Shown: positions 15,317 to 22,757 of the stretch, piece after piece | Layout: each line of letters opens with the position of its first letter | How positions within the stretch are numbered: position 1 is the stretch's first letter | Source of the DNA: a virus | Strand: one strand, 5' to 3' | Virus record (IMG/VR): IMGVR_UViG_3300005078_000034 | Coordinates: 1-25,715 of that record | DNA length: 25,715 nt | Position numbers and translations under genes: made by a program | Notes under the pieces: model-generated | Told to the model about the DNA's origin: nothing | Databases searched by the model: none | Seen by the model: the letters and a program-made list of their open reading frames with translations, nothing else

Positions 15317-15590
15317 CTACCACCTCCAAATCATTGACCGCAGCGGCAAAAGCCGCATTGACGCCAAGCGCCTTGATGGTGGCCCGGCGGAAGATTTCCG
15401 CCTTTTCCCGTTCCAGGAAAGCCTCCTGCAAATTAAAAATTACTCCTCGGATGGTATCCGCCCGCACAAGCGCCATATCGCGGTCAATACGGTCCACTGC
15501 CATCGAAAGCGCATCCTGTGCCTGCGCCGCGTGCGATTGCAGCAGATAGTTGGTGATCATCCGCATGTCCTGTTCGTGAATCTTGTCCAT
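15309..15590 (-). CDS. Small helical protein (93 aa)
   Basis: ATG at 15590 preceded by AAAGGGATTAA. The whole sequence is predicted helical (MRMITNYLLQSHAAQAQDAL, AEIFRRATIKALGVNAAFAAA) with no cysteine or membrane segment. It overlaps the scaffold-like gene by eight bases, so the two are probably translated together. It might be a scaffold partner or portal-associated helper, but no family is recognised. Confidence 0.65.
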   Translation of the reverse strand: MDKIHEQDMRMITNYLLQSHAAQAQDALSMAVDRIDRDMALVRADTIRGVIFNLQEAFLEREKAEIFRRATIKALGVNAAFAAAVNDLEVVDG

Positions 15591-15656
15591 TTAATCCCTT
15601 TCGTCGCCGGTATCGCCTGGGCGTGGTGCAATGTTCCGCGCCTGCATCATCAATTC

Positions 15657-15941
15657 TTAATACCTTTCCTTGTCAATATTATGGGTTACGCCTTCTTTGG
15701 TATTGGGTGTTCCCGAGCATGCGCCCACATCAGATCTCACGCCACCAATACGCATATTATTTTCATCAAGTTTGTGATCTCCGCACCAATCGTTGACATA
15801 CACAACCGGGAAACCATTCATTGTTGGCGCGTGTCGCCTGCATCGCCCGATGTGATACGCATCGCCATCACGGTGCTTCGGGACAAACCACATGCAAGTC
15901 TTGCACTTCATGTTGTCGGATCTGTGTTTCCAGTGATCCAC
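15657..15941 (-). CDS. Cysteine-rich zinc-finger-like phage protein (94 aa)
   Basis: Start chosen at GTG 15941 because AAGGAAA lies seven bases upstream; the in-frame ATG at 15911 has no ribosome site. The pattern MKCKTCMWF, then GRCRRHAPT, then NDWCGDHK is a small family common in phages and prophages (CxxCxxW, CxxxP, DxWCGxxx), likely binding one metal ion. It lies directly after the portal gene (12-base gap). A related protein is at 25252-25470. Function unknown in the family as far as I know. Confidence 0.68.
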   Translation of the reverse strand: MDHWKHRSDNMKCKTCMWFVPKHRDGDAYHIGRCRRHAPTMNGFPVVYVNDWCGDHKLDENNMRIGGVRSDVGACSGTPNTKEGVTHNIDKERY

Positions 15942-15952
15942 TATTTTCCTTT

Positions 15953-18013
15953 CTATAATTGGCCCGCCATCGCTTGAGCGGTGATCTCCTGTTCCATGAT
16001 CGGCTTAACCAGTTGACGCTTGGCCCCTTCTCTCGCCTGGTCGATAATTTTTTGGTCCTCAACTGGCATTTCTGCCTGTCGCTGCGCCTGTTGGCGCTCA
16101 AGGTTCGCCATAGCCTGGCCCTGAATTTCCTGCTGTCGCATCTGCTCTTGTTTCTGCTGCATGAACTGCTGCATGGCCGGGAGTACGTCCGGGTCGGCCA
16201 TGAACATCTGAATCAACTGGTTGACCTCGGGGCGGATCGCCTCTTTCGTGTCCTTGACGTCGTAGGATTCCAGAAGGCGGTTGACCAACCAAACGCCGTT
16301 GGCCTCCGGTCGCTGTGCGAGCGCTCCGTAAAGCTCTTGAGCCTCCTGGCGCTGAAGCATCTTGTTGCCACTGGAAGAACTGACATCTATCTTGACGTCA
16401 TATTCGGCCTGTAATGCCTGAAGGTCGAACGGTTTAAAAACATACTCTTCGTTCTCAAAGATCCGCATCTTAGCATCGAACGGGATATACTGCCCATAAA
16501 GACTGAGGATATCTTTGACCAGTTTGGAGACTTCGTTCCGTAGTCCCTGTCCGGTGTAGTTGTGCTTGATGTTCCCTTCATTGACAAGTAATGACATCCC
16601 GGCGTAGGTTTCGGATCCCGCGCTGCCTTGGTTGATCTGGCCAGTCTGGGTATAGGCCATCATGGAAACAAGGCGTTCCTGCATTTGGAGCAAAAGCTCG
16701 ATAAAGCTTATGAAGCGCTCGGCGTTGCCGCCAAAGGTCGGGAAGCTGATATCGCTTCCCTTCGGCAAGACAATGCCTTTGCCGGGCATAATCTGCTGGT
16801 CCCGGTCAAAACCGCCTGGCGTCTCGGTGATCGCATACCAAGGCATGTTTTGAAGCGTCCCGTTGTCGATCATTTGGTTGTAAAGATCATCACAGCCATC
16901 GGAAAAATGACGGATCTTCCAAGGGAATCCCGTTCCCATTGACTCGTTGCTTTCCCGAAAGATTGACAATCGGCGCGGCGCTTTTCGCCCGTGGGCATAA
17001 ACCTCATGCATCGGCTGGCGTCGAACCTCACGCCAACCAGCGAACGGGGCGAACGTCACAAGTGTCCAGTCACCCTCCCAAGGAATATGACATTCCAACA
17101 ACGGGCATTCGTCCAGGTGTTCGGAGTGGGTAACGCCGATGGCCGTTTCGTCCGTGTCATGATCATCCATTCCCGATCTGGATTGGCCATAAATCAGGTC
17201 ACGGTCAATATTGACATAAGGCCCGCCGTTCTCTTCGCTCATTTCCTCAAGCTCGTGATACAGCGGATAGATCATCCGCATAAACGGCTGTGTATCCCAA
17301 TCATCTCCGGTGTCGGGGAAATAGCAGTCATGAAGCTGGCACTGCTCAATATTCACGCGAAACTTGCTGCTGCGCTTCCATTCGATCTTTTCGCCCATGC
17401 CGGCAAACTGAATGGCTCCCTGCTGAATCAGCGCTTGCACCGTTGGGTGTTGCGCTTCTTCCGGTGATAGCTGAACCGGCCCGTTCGGTGACATGAACTG
17501 CGGCACGGGCACCCGGACCATATTGAGGTTTTCCTCTTCATGCCAAATTGGGATAACTACCGCCGTGCCGTCGAGCATCATGTCATGAATGACGGGTTTC
17601 ATCTGCTCTTCGATCTGGGCATTTACCGTCAGCAACCACGATGCCTGAGCCTGCGCCTGTGCCGATGTCGCCGCGTCTTCCTCGCCCACAGGCTCAAGAT
17701 GCACAAAATCAGAATCCCCGAAAAGCTGCGCCATGAGGCGCGGTTCCAGATTGTCTATGACAATGGCGTCGATCATCAGAGACTTGTTTGAGCACCCCTT
17801 CCACGGCTTCGTCTTCGGATCCCGATCGCCTCGGTATTTCTTCCGGTTGTGGTCGCGCTCGGTCGTTAGCTTGCGCTCCCGGTATTCGGACGTCCGGCAC
17901 TCTTCGTAAAGGTCACGGCAATAGGCTGCAAGGTCGTCAACCGACTCTTGCGCTTCCTCGTAGTCCGGCGACAAAAATTCCGGTTCGAGATCTATTTCAA
18001 ACAGGTCTGCCAT
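15953..18013 (-). CDS. Portal (head-tail connector) protein (686 aa)
   Basis: Forms the twelve-fold ring at one head vertex through which DNA is packed and released. ATG at 18013 with AAGGAAGG close upstream. An N-terminal segment with NRKKYRGDRDPKTKPWKGCSNKS and LMIDAIVIDNLEPRLMAQLF (residues ~57-100) and a central MLDGTAVVIPIWHEEE are typical of the large portal proteins of podoviruses. The C-terminal 90 residues are a Gln/Met/Glu-rich coiled coil (FMQQKQEQMRQQEIQGQAMA), as in portals with a long barrel inside the head. Size is at the large end for portals but fits this group. It lies downstream of terminase and upstream of scaffold-like and capsid genes, as expected. Confidence 0.84.
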   Translation of the reverse strand: MADLFEIDLEPEFLSPDYEEAQESVDDLAAYCRDLYEECRTSEYRERKLTTERDHNRKKYRGDRDPKTKPWKGCSNKSLMIDAIVIDNLEPRLMAQLFGDSDFVHLEPVGEEDAATSAQAQAQASWLLTVNAQIEEQMKPVIHDMMLDGTAVVIPIWHEEENLNMVRVPVPQFMSPNGPVQLSPEEAQHPTVQALIQQGAIQFAGMGEKIEWKRSSKFRVNIEQCQLHDCYFPDTGDDWDTQPFMRMIYPLYHELEEMSEENGGPYVNIDRDLIYGQSRSGMDDHDTDETAIGVTHSEHLDECPLLECHIPWEGDWTLVTFAPFAGWREVRRQPMHEVYAHGRKAPRRLSIFRESNESMGTGFPWKIRHFSDGCDDLYNQMIDNGTLQNMPWYAITETPGGFDRDQQIMPGKGIVLPKGSDISFPTFGGNAERFISFIELLLQMQERLVSMMAYTQTGQINQGSAGSETYAGMSLLVNEGNIKHNYTGQGLRNEVSKLVKDILSLYGQYIPFDAKMRIFENEEYVFKPFDLQALQAEYDVKIDVSSSSGNKMLQRQEAQELYGALAQRPEANGVWLVNRLLESYDVKDTKEAIRPEVNQLIQMFMADPDVLPAMQQFMQQKQEQMRQQEIQGQAMANLERQQAQRQAEMPVEDQKIIDQAREGAKRQLVKPIMEQEITAQAMAGQL

Positions 18014-18022
18014 TTGCCTTCC

Positions 18023-18643
18023 TTACGCCAGAAGCGCATGTCCGTAAGTCCGAAAAATAAACATACCGGCAGTATACGCTGCTGCTGTGTCGCCTGTCCC
18101 TGCGGTCAAATAGAAATAGTGGTCTGCCGTCAATCCCTGCACAAGATTCTGCACCACCTGGCCCGCTGCCGCGTCGCCTCCGTTGATGCCGTAGGTCGTC
18201 CCACCGGCGCTGTCATATGCCAGGTCCGCCGCCGCTGCTGCGACAACATTCACGTCATCGTCACCGCCTGCCGGGGTTTCTATGCAAATCAGCTCGGCCT
18301 TGAAAATGATGCCATCGACGTCCGGGTCGTACTGCCGGATATAAGCATCACCGCCTGCTGCCAGTCCAATGACATCGTTCGCCGTGGCGACTGATGCGAG
18401 GCCCGTGAGGTCAATCTTGAAATCGGTGATGATGATCCCGTTCTCGGTCCACCGGGTAGTGGTCGGCGCTGCAGCGGTCCCGATAAGGCCGGCGCCGTGT
18501 TCGGCGGTTTCGGCTGCCGGCGTAAGGTTCCCGGTCAAGTTCCCGGTAACATCGCCAATGATATCTCCATCCACTTCAAGGTCGCCGGATACGCGGGCGT
18601 TGCTGATGCCGTTGGCGCGTGTCCCATCAGTTAACTTTGCCAT
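18023..18643 (-). CDS. Virion structural-type protein (206 aa)
   Basis: ATG at 18643 with GGAGAT eight bases upstream. The N-terminal part (residues 10-45) has the repeat style VSGDLEVDGDIIGDVTGNLT found in phage fibre and surface proteins as a beta-helix-like spacer. Residues ~65-206 are beta-rich with Ala/Gly/Asp loops and no cysteine cluster. It overlaps the preceding gene by 17 bases and precedes the portal. A head fibre or surface decoration is plausible; no named family can be assigned. Confidence 0.68.
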   Translation of the reverse strand: MAKLTDGTRANGISNARVSGDLEVDGDIIGDVTGNLTGNLTPAAETAEHGAGLIGTAAAPTTTRWTENGIIITDFKIDLTGLASVATANDVIGLAAGGDAYIRQYDPDVDGIIFKAELICIETPAGGDDDVNVVAAAAADLAYDSAGGTTYGINGGDAAAGQVVQNLVQGLTADHYFYLTAGTGDTAAAYTAGMFIFRTYGHALLA

Positions 18644-19148
18644 TTTTGCTAATCTCCTTCAAATCGCTGTTGGCCTTGAGAAGCTTGGCCTTGATCTTGG
18701 TCTTGGTTTCGGCACTAAGGCCAATGGATTCAATGATATTGTAAACCCGTTTTATGGTATTTCTTACATTCTCGATAGGGTCCGGCGTTTTGGATGTTAA
18801 GAGCAATCGCATTCGGATATTGTAGGCGGTTTCCGTCTCCATTACATACGGCATGGTCCGCCAATAGAGCGTTCTTAACTCGCCACCAAACCACGATTCA
18901 AGATCGGCCAATGCCTGGTTCACTGCGCTGATCGTCGTTGCGTCGTCAAGTGCCATACCGATAATCTGCGGGCTATCATGACCGCACTGTGAAAAGATTT
19001 GCCCACCGTTTTTCAGGATGGTGATCATCAGCGGAACAAATTCCTCTTTCGTCGGCGCCTCGCTCGTTTCGGCACTTAAAACGTCAATATCAGCCTCAAG
19101 GGTGGCCCGCCATTCGTCCAATAGTGTCTCAAGGGTCTGGATATCCAT
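18627..19148 (-). CDS. Hypothetical helical protein (173 aa)
   Basis: Start at ATG 19148, overlapping the previous stop as ATGA. Mostly helical with a charged N-terminal helix (ETLLDEWRATLEADIDVLSA), a central Trp-containing part (LADLESWFGGELRTLYWRTM) and a basic C-terminus rich in Lys. No catalytic motif, signal or membrane segment. It is the second of two unknown genes between large terminase and portal, all linked by short overlaps, which suggests a role in packaging or portal assembly. Not recognised. Confidence 0.68.
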   Translation of the reverse strand: MDIQTLETLLDEWRATLEADIDVLSAETSEAPTKEEFVPLMITILKNGGQIFSQCGHDSPQIIGMALDDATTISAVNQALADLESWFGGELRTLYWRTMPYVMETETAYNIRMRLLLTSKTPDPIENVRNTIKRVYNIIESIGLSAETKTKIKAKLLKANSDLKEISKNGKVN

Positions 19149-19804
19149 CAATACCCCTCTTTCTGTTCAAACTCGAAATCGTCCCATGCAGGGCGCTTGG
19201 GTTTATATGGGTACATCTCCCAGGAGCAAACCACTTGAGCGAGTGCATGCGCTGCCGGGTATCGCTGCCAGGGCTCTATCCGATCCTGCACTTTGATCGA
19301 CTCGGGCCGAAGCGCTGAATATTCGCGATCAATGATGGTGTTCTCTGGAATAACAATAGCTTCTTTGTCGTTTAAGTCCTCCATCATCGGAATGGCACGT
19401 TCGATGCTGGCGAAATCGCTCGCGTCATAAACCGCCGGCGCTTCTCGTGGTAGTCTCCGGTACGCCTGAATAACCTTCTTGCGGACCACGCTAAAATCGT
19501 CTTCCAAATATGCGTAAATCCCGCTGCATCCGTAATCAATCGCCGCCGGGAATAGCTTGTTCAGCATATCCTCGACGGTGCGGAATCCCTGCCGCTCGGA
19601 AAGCAGGACCACGGGCCGATAGCGCTCTTTTAGTAGCCCATAGATGGCATAGTAGCCCTCGTTCTGTGGGGTCGGCCAGGTAACACCCATGCGCCTATCA
19701 AGGAAAACATACGCCTTTGCGGGCCCGGTGCGGACTATGAGGCGGTCGCCGTCGAACTCCTTGACGGGTGACTTGTGCGCTTTTGTCGGGTGTAGGGGCT
19801 TCAT
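19148..19804 (-). CDS. Hypothetical protein linked to terminase (218 aa)
   Basis: Start placed at ATG 19804, which forms an ATGA overlap with the large terminase stop; an earlier in-frame ATG at 19870 would lie inside the terminase gene. Mixed alpha/beta protein: a beta-rich start (DRLIVRTGPAKAYVFLDRR), then YYAIYGLLKERYRPVVLLSE, which looks like a helix-strand unit, and an acidic aromatic C-terminus (WDDFEFEQKEGY). No nuclease or ATPase motif is obvious to me. The coupled translation with terminase suggests a partner in DNA packaging. Not recognised. Confidence 0.68.
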   Translation of the reverse strand: MKPLHPTKAHKSPVKEFDGDRLIVRTGPAKAYVFLDRRMGVTWPTPQNEGYYAIYGLLKERYRPVVLLSERQGFRTVEDMLNKLFPAAIDYGCSGIYAYLEDDFSVVRKKVIQAYRRLPREAPAVYDASDFASIERAIPMMEDLNDKEAIVIPENTIIDREYSALRPESIKVQDRIEPWQRYPAAHALAQVVCSWEMYPYKPKRPAWDDFEFEQKEGY

Positions 19805-21192
19805 ATCTTCCGCCTCCGCACCTTTGACATCACGCGCCCGTGGTCGCCAAGCTCCATTGCAATATGACACGCCTCATCATAAACGTGGTCCTCCTGGGTC
19901 GTGTCGATGTCTTCCGGGTTGTCCTCGTCCATTGACAGTGCCGGAATGGTTCGGATGAAATGCTTGCAGTTTTTGGTGACTTGGATCATGGGGCGCTCGC
20001 CGGGCTTGTATGTCAGTTTCTCCCGGAAAGCTCTGATCTTAAGCGCTCTGGAAGGGTCGCCGGGTAGTAAGTGGATGCCTTTTGCCGAAAAAACGTCTGC
20101 GGTTGATGGCCCCTGTCCGCCGCCCTGAAAATTGGGCTTCTTGTTGAAGCAAGTCGGATCACAAAGGCGCTTGATGTGCAGACCACTGATGCCCATGTTA
20201 TACTCGCGCTCGTTGATGCCGTCCGCTACGTCTGAGTCTATAAGGCGTGCGCCCTCGTCGGGCACGCCATTCCACCCGTACCACTCGTTGAACCTGATAG
20301 CCCTGCCGTCCGGGTCCGTGTACCACCATCCAATTGAAAAGGGTTTTCCAAAACCCCAGTCATACGTCATGTAAAGCGGCGCGCCTGCTGGCGGATCGTG
20401 TGGCTGTATGACATGCATCTCTTCCGAAAAAACAAACGCTTGGCCGATAAACACGTCCCAATCGCCATCGAGCCATGCCCTTTTCAATACCGGGTCTTGA
20501 ATACTCCTAAGTCGATTGACATACTTGGGATCATTCAACACAAGGTATTTGTTGTCATCAAGAAAAGACTGAATAAAGATTCGCGTCTCTACTTCGCCGC
20601 TGTCTCCGATAGGGTATCTAACCAGTGTGCCGGGGTTCTTGCCGTCCTTGCCAAGCTGAAAGAATGATTTAACCTGGACGTGGCCGGATCCGCCAGGGTT
20701 GCCAGTGCAAAAGATCGAGCAAGGCACACCATGTGGGGAACGGTTGCAGCCTCGAAGTTTGTCAATGGCTTTGAGAAAGAACGGCAGGCGCGGGGCTTCG
20801 TCAAGATCTATCTCTGGGTACTGATGGCCCTGAAAGTCGTCCAGCATGTCTGGTCGAGATACGGCAATCATCTGCGCCTGCGCCCCGTTTTCAAATCGGA
20901 TGATATTCGGCTGATTCTCACCACCAACAATTTCAATTGGAAGCCCGTCATTCCGTAGCTGCCGCCACCGACTGCGCAACTCTGAAAAGTCCTTGTATTT
21001 CCGTCTCAGAATCAAGGAACTCCATTTGTCGCCGTAGATCTCCGCGCCCCGTATATTCCTCCCAATGAGACAGTCCGATTTCCCACCCCCACGAGTGCCA
21101 CCAAATAGGATTACATCCGCCGGGCAGGTGAGCGCCCTGGTTTGTGGCCCTGGCTGCGGATTCCATATGCCTTTAGTCATCGCCGCCTTCAT
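19801..21192 (-). CDS. terL: Terminase large subunit (TerL, 463 aa)
   Basis: The packaging motor and nuclease. It cuts concatemeric phage DNA and pumps it into the head through the portal using ATP. N-terminal ATPase: Walker A GGTRGGGKS at residues 31-39, Walker B with catalytic acid PEIDLDEA at 126-133, and coupling motif TGNPGG at 163-168. C-terminal RuvC-type nuclease: likely metal-binding Asp278 in MTYDWGFGKP, Asp345 and Asp439 in HVYDEACHIAM. The length is usual. ATG at 21192 has AGGA five bases upstream and overlaps the small subunit gene by 20 bases; a second ATG at 21180 is possible. Motifs are complete, so the protein should be active. Confidence 0.93.
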   Translation of the reverse strand: MKAAMTKGIWNPQPGPQTRALTCPADVILFGGTRGGGKSDCLIGRNIRGAEIYGDKWSSLILRRKYKDFSELRSRWRQLRNDGLPIEIVGGENQPNIIRFENGAQAQMIAVSRPDMLDDFQGHQYPEIDLDEAPRLPFFLKAIDKLRGCNRSPHGVPCSIFCTGNPGGSGHVQVKSFFQLGKDGKNPGTLVRYPIGDSGEVETRIFIQSFLDDNKYLVLNDPKYVNRLRSIQDPVLKRAWLDGDWDVFIGQAFVFSEEMHVIQPHDPPAGAPLYMTYDWGFGKPFSIGWWYTDPDGRAIRFNEWYGWNGVPDEGARLIDSDVADGINEREYNMGISGLHIKRLCDPTCFNKKPNFQGGGQGPSTADVFSAKGIHLLPGDPSRALKIRAFREKLTYKPGERPMIQVTKNCKHFIRTIPALSMDEDNPEDIDTTQEDHVYDEACHIAMELGDHGRVMSKVRRRKI

Positions 21193-21664
21193 CGGCTTCC
21201 TGGCACTGTCGCTCCCATTCAGCGATGGTCATCGGTGCCGGGCCTCCTGCCCATTGGTGTTTGATCGGGCCCCCTTCCGGGCCGGTGTGTTTGAGATTCT
21301 GGTTATCGGACCACTTGAACCGGTTTTTCATATTCATGTACCACCCGGTATAAGAGAAGTCTTTGTTTTCAAGGTTGGTCCTTCCGCTCTTCAGCCACCA
21401 CGCCTTAGAAAGTTCAACACCGATTTTTAAGGCGTCAGATAGAGACGGCTTGTAATATTGGGATTCCGGGTTGGTCCATTGGTTGAATGTCTCCCTTGTG
21501 ATGCCAATCTCTGCGCAAACTTCCGTCTTGCTTGCACCCTCTGACATCTCCCGGATAACCACGTCATCCATTTCAGGCTTGTATTTTGTTTCAAACCTTT
21601 TTGGCACCGTCCACCACCCAAACATTTTTGACTTCGCACCACCCGGCGCCGATCTGTCGGCCAT
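21173..21664 (-). CDS. terS: Terminase small subunit-like protein (163 aa)
   Basis: Recognises the packaging site and guides the large subunit. Residues ~25-70 hold YKPEMDDVVIREMSEGASKT then EVCAEIGITRETFNQW, a helix-turn-helix of the kind found in small terminases. MNMKNRFKWSDNQNLKHTG near residues 110-128 is a signature common in this family. It lies directly before terL. The start is uncertain: ATG 21664 gives a 74-base overlap with the preceding gene and no clear ribosome site; ATG 21625 (MFGWW) is the main alternative. Confidence 0.83.
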   Translation of the reverse strand: MADRSAPGGAKSKMFGWWTVPKRFETKYKPEMDDVVIREMSEGASKTEVCAEIGITRETFNQWTNPESQYYKPSLSDALKIGVELSKAWWLKSGRTNLENKDFSYTGWYMNMKNRFKWSDNQNLKHTGPEGGPIKHQWAGGPAPMTIAEWERQCQEADEGGDD

Positions 21665-21854
21665 ACTTATTTGTCGGGGGAAAGTCCCGGTAGCTCAAGC
21701 TCGGGCATCCCTTACAGCCCTTGGCACAATGTTCGCAAGTGTCCATACAGTTGATGACCGGGGAGTCGGCCTTGCTCGGATCTCCGAACCGGCCTACAAG
21801 CCGATCATGCATCGCGCTGCGCCGTTCCTCCGGATAAAGATAGTGCTGTGTCAT
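21591..21854 (-). CDS. Cysteine-rich small protein (87 aa)
   Basis: ATG at 21854; upstream GGGTGGGAA is only a modest ribosome site. Six cysteines, five in a compact cluster CMDTCEHCAKGCKGC (residues ~36-50) and one later (GAGWCEVKN), suggest metal or iron-sulfur binding. No known family. The 3' end overlaps the small terminase frame. The parS palindrome at 21869-21884 lies just upstream of its start. Confidence 0.6.
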   Translation of the reverse strand: MTQHYLYPEERRSAMHDRLVGRFGDPSKADSPVINCMDTCEHCAKGCKGCPSLSYRDFPPTNKYGRQIGAGWCEVKNVWVVDGAKKV

Positions 21855-21868
21855 ATGTTCCCACCCCG

Positions 21869-21884
21869 TGTTCCACGTGGAACA
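21869..21884. promoter_or_regulatory. parS: parS-like centromere site (ParB binding palindrome)
   Basis: The sequence TGTTCCACGTGGAACA is a perfect 16-bp palindrome. The bacterial chromosomal parS consensus is TGTTtCACGTGaAACA, and the C/G variant at positions 5 and 12 is used in pseudomonads. ParB binds this site, spreads along DNA and recruits SMC, and ParA moves the complex. No parA or parB gene is in the window, so host proteins would be needed. A half-site TGTTCC occurs 13 bases to the left (21856-21861). It lies in the gap 21855-21907, upstream of the terminase genes. Match to consensus is seen; function here is inferred. Confidence 0.8.
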
Positions 21885-21907
21885 TTTTAATTGCCCTACT
21901 AACCGAC

Positions 21908-21991
21908 CTATTCCAAAATGCGCCCTTTAGACGCTATAGCTTCTGTATGCGTTTCCGGTTTTCGGGCAATCTGTTTAATCGCAGTTACCAT
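21908..21991 (-). CDS. Candidate micro-protein (27 aa)
   Basis: An ATG at 21991 inside the end of the preceding gene opens a 27-codon frame coding a basic peptide (MVTAIKQIARKPETHTEAIA then SKGRILE). It would fill the gap towards the parS site. The ribosome site is weak (GGA) and the frame is short enough to be chance. Confidence 0.22.
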   Translation of the reverse strand: MVTAIKQIARKPETHTEAIASKGRILE

Positions 21992-22211
21992 CGCATTCCA
22001 TGCAGCCGTTTTCAGAATACGGGTTTGCGTTCGGGACGAACCGAACTTGCTCCCATCTTTGAGCGTAGACAATATAACGATAAATCGTCATATTATCTCT
22101 GTAGAACCAAAGCACTGGGCCGCCGTTCTGGTTGTTCGAAGCCCCGAAGGGTTTCAGCTCCGTCATTGGGATTGTCGGGTGCTCCTGATACGCGTAACCG
22201 ATATCTTTCAT
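21975..22211 (-). CDS. Hypothetical protein (78 aa) with C-terminal CxxCxxxC
   Basis: ATG at 22211 overlaps the previous stop as ATGA. The central part is aromatic and beta-like (VLWFYRDNMTIYRYIVYAQRW) and the end is NGCMECDGNCD, three clustered cysteines that may bind metal. No family is recognised. It is the last of a chain of four overlapping small genes read from 22757, which also contains a holin candidate. Confidence 0.6.
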   Translation of the reverse strand: MKDIGYAYQEHPTIPMTELKPFGASNNQNGGPVLWFYRDNMTIYRYIVYAQRWEQVRFVPNANPYSENGCMECDGNCD

Positions 22212-22441
22212 TTTTTTACAACCTCCGTAATGATATCGGCAATTTCCTCCTTGCGCTGCGACAGCACGGAGCGCATGGCTTTCAAAAACGGGATGACAAG
22301 GGCATCATCCACCTTGGATTCCGTCTCTTCGATGTATGCTCCTACCCGGTCAAGCAGGGCGCCGACCGCTCCGGCGCTGACAATCTGGTGGATAAACTGA
22401 ATCAGAATTTCAATTCCAATTTGTACAAGGATTGCTTTCAT
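22208..22441 (-). CDS. Hypothetical small amphipathic protein (77 aa)
   Basis: ATG at 22441 overlaps the stop of the preceding two-helix membrane protein as ATGA. The N-terminus MKAILVQIGIEILIQFIHQI is hydrophobic with a few polar residues, so it may lie on or in the membrane; residues 35-77 are charged helix (RVGAYIEETESKVDDALVIP, RKEEIADIITEVVKK). No spanin, lipobox or enzyme motif is seen. Its place next to a holin candidate suggests a lysis or membrane role, unproven. Confidence 0.6.
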   Translation of the reverse strand: MKAILVQIGIEILIQFIHQIVSAGAVGALLDRVGAYIEETESKVDDALVIPFLKAMRSVLSQRKEEIADIITEVVKK

Positions 22442-22605
22442 TTAAACTCTTTCCTGATTTTTATGGCTATCCAAAAGCCCTGCAGCAGTCCAACAAAAAT
22501 AGAGACACAAATCAGCAGGTCGGATGCACATGGAAAATGAGCCACAACCCAACACCACGCCGATACCACCCAGCCGGAATTTTCGCGCACTATCCTTGTT
22601 GGCAT
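22438..22605 (-). CDS. Two-helix membrane protein, holin candidate (55 aa)
   Basis: A short frame from ATG 22605 codes a protein with two hydrophobic stretches, WVVSAWCWVVAHF (residues ~12-24) and DLLICVSIFVGLLQGFWIAI (29-48), a basic N-terminus and a basic tail KIRKEFK. Small size, two transmembrane helices and charged ends fit a class II type holin, which would form the membrane lesion letting the endolysin reach the wall. A GTG start at 22590, sharing TAGTG with the upstream stop, is an alternative. The stop overlaps the next gene as ATGA. The endolysin gene lies 1.6 kb upstream, not adjacent. The holin role is an inference from topology alone. Confidence 0.58.
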   Translation of the reverse strand: MPTRIVRENSGWVVSAWCWVVAHFPCASDLLICVSIFVGLLQGFWIAIKIRKEFK

Positions 22606-22757
22606 GACCTGGGCCCAACGTAAACGCTACCGGCGACGACTCCGCCGTCAGGCAATGGTGTATCGTAATCACGAATAGAAAAAAGCCCCGACAGCCAAGC
22701 TTGATAGGCGTCGAGCCATTTATATAAAATTTCAAATGGATTTAACCATATACACAT
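22590..22757 (-). CDS. Hypothetical small protein (55 aa)
   Basis: A frame from ATG 22757, first of the leftward block after the divergent region. It encodes MCIWLNPFEILYKWLDAYQA and ends GSVYVGPRSCQQG; the start is aromatic and helix-like, the middle (RDYDTPLPDGGVV) coil. Not recognised. A weak GGTG precedes the ATG by about five bases. It overlaps the holin candidate by 16 bases (or one base if that gene starts at GTG 22590), which supports both being real. Confidence 0.52.
   Translation of the reverse strand: MCIWLNPFEILYKWLDAYQAWLSGLFSIRDYDTPLPDGGVVAGSVYVGPRSCQQG

Noticed and set aside
15591-15650. A 19-codon frame (MMQARNIAPRPGDTGDERD) filling the gap between the 94- and 93-residue genes.
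   Set aside because: Too short, ribosome site spacing poor, composition uninformative; the gap is only 66 bases.
21807-21885. A frame starting MFHVEHGVG created by reading the parS palindrome from an ATG.
   Set aside because: The parS sequence itself always yields such a start; the frame is about 26 codons and out of frame with the overlapping cysteine-rich gene.
22442-22735. A longer minus-strand frame of 97 codons over the holin candidate.
   Set aside because: It needs a TTG start without ribosome site; two shorter frames in the same DNA give better proteins and proper overlaps.
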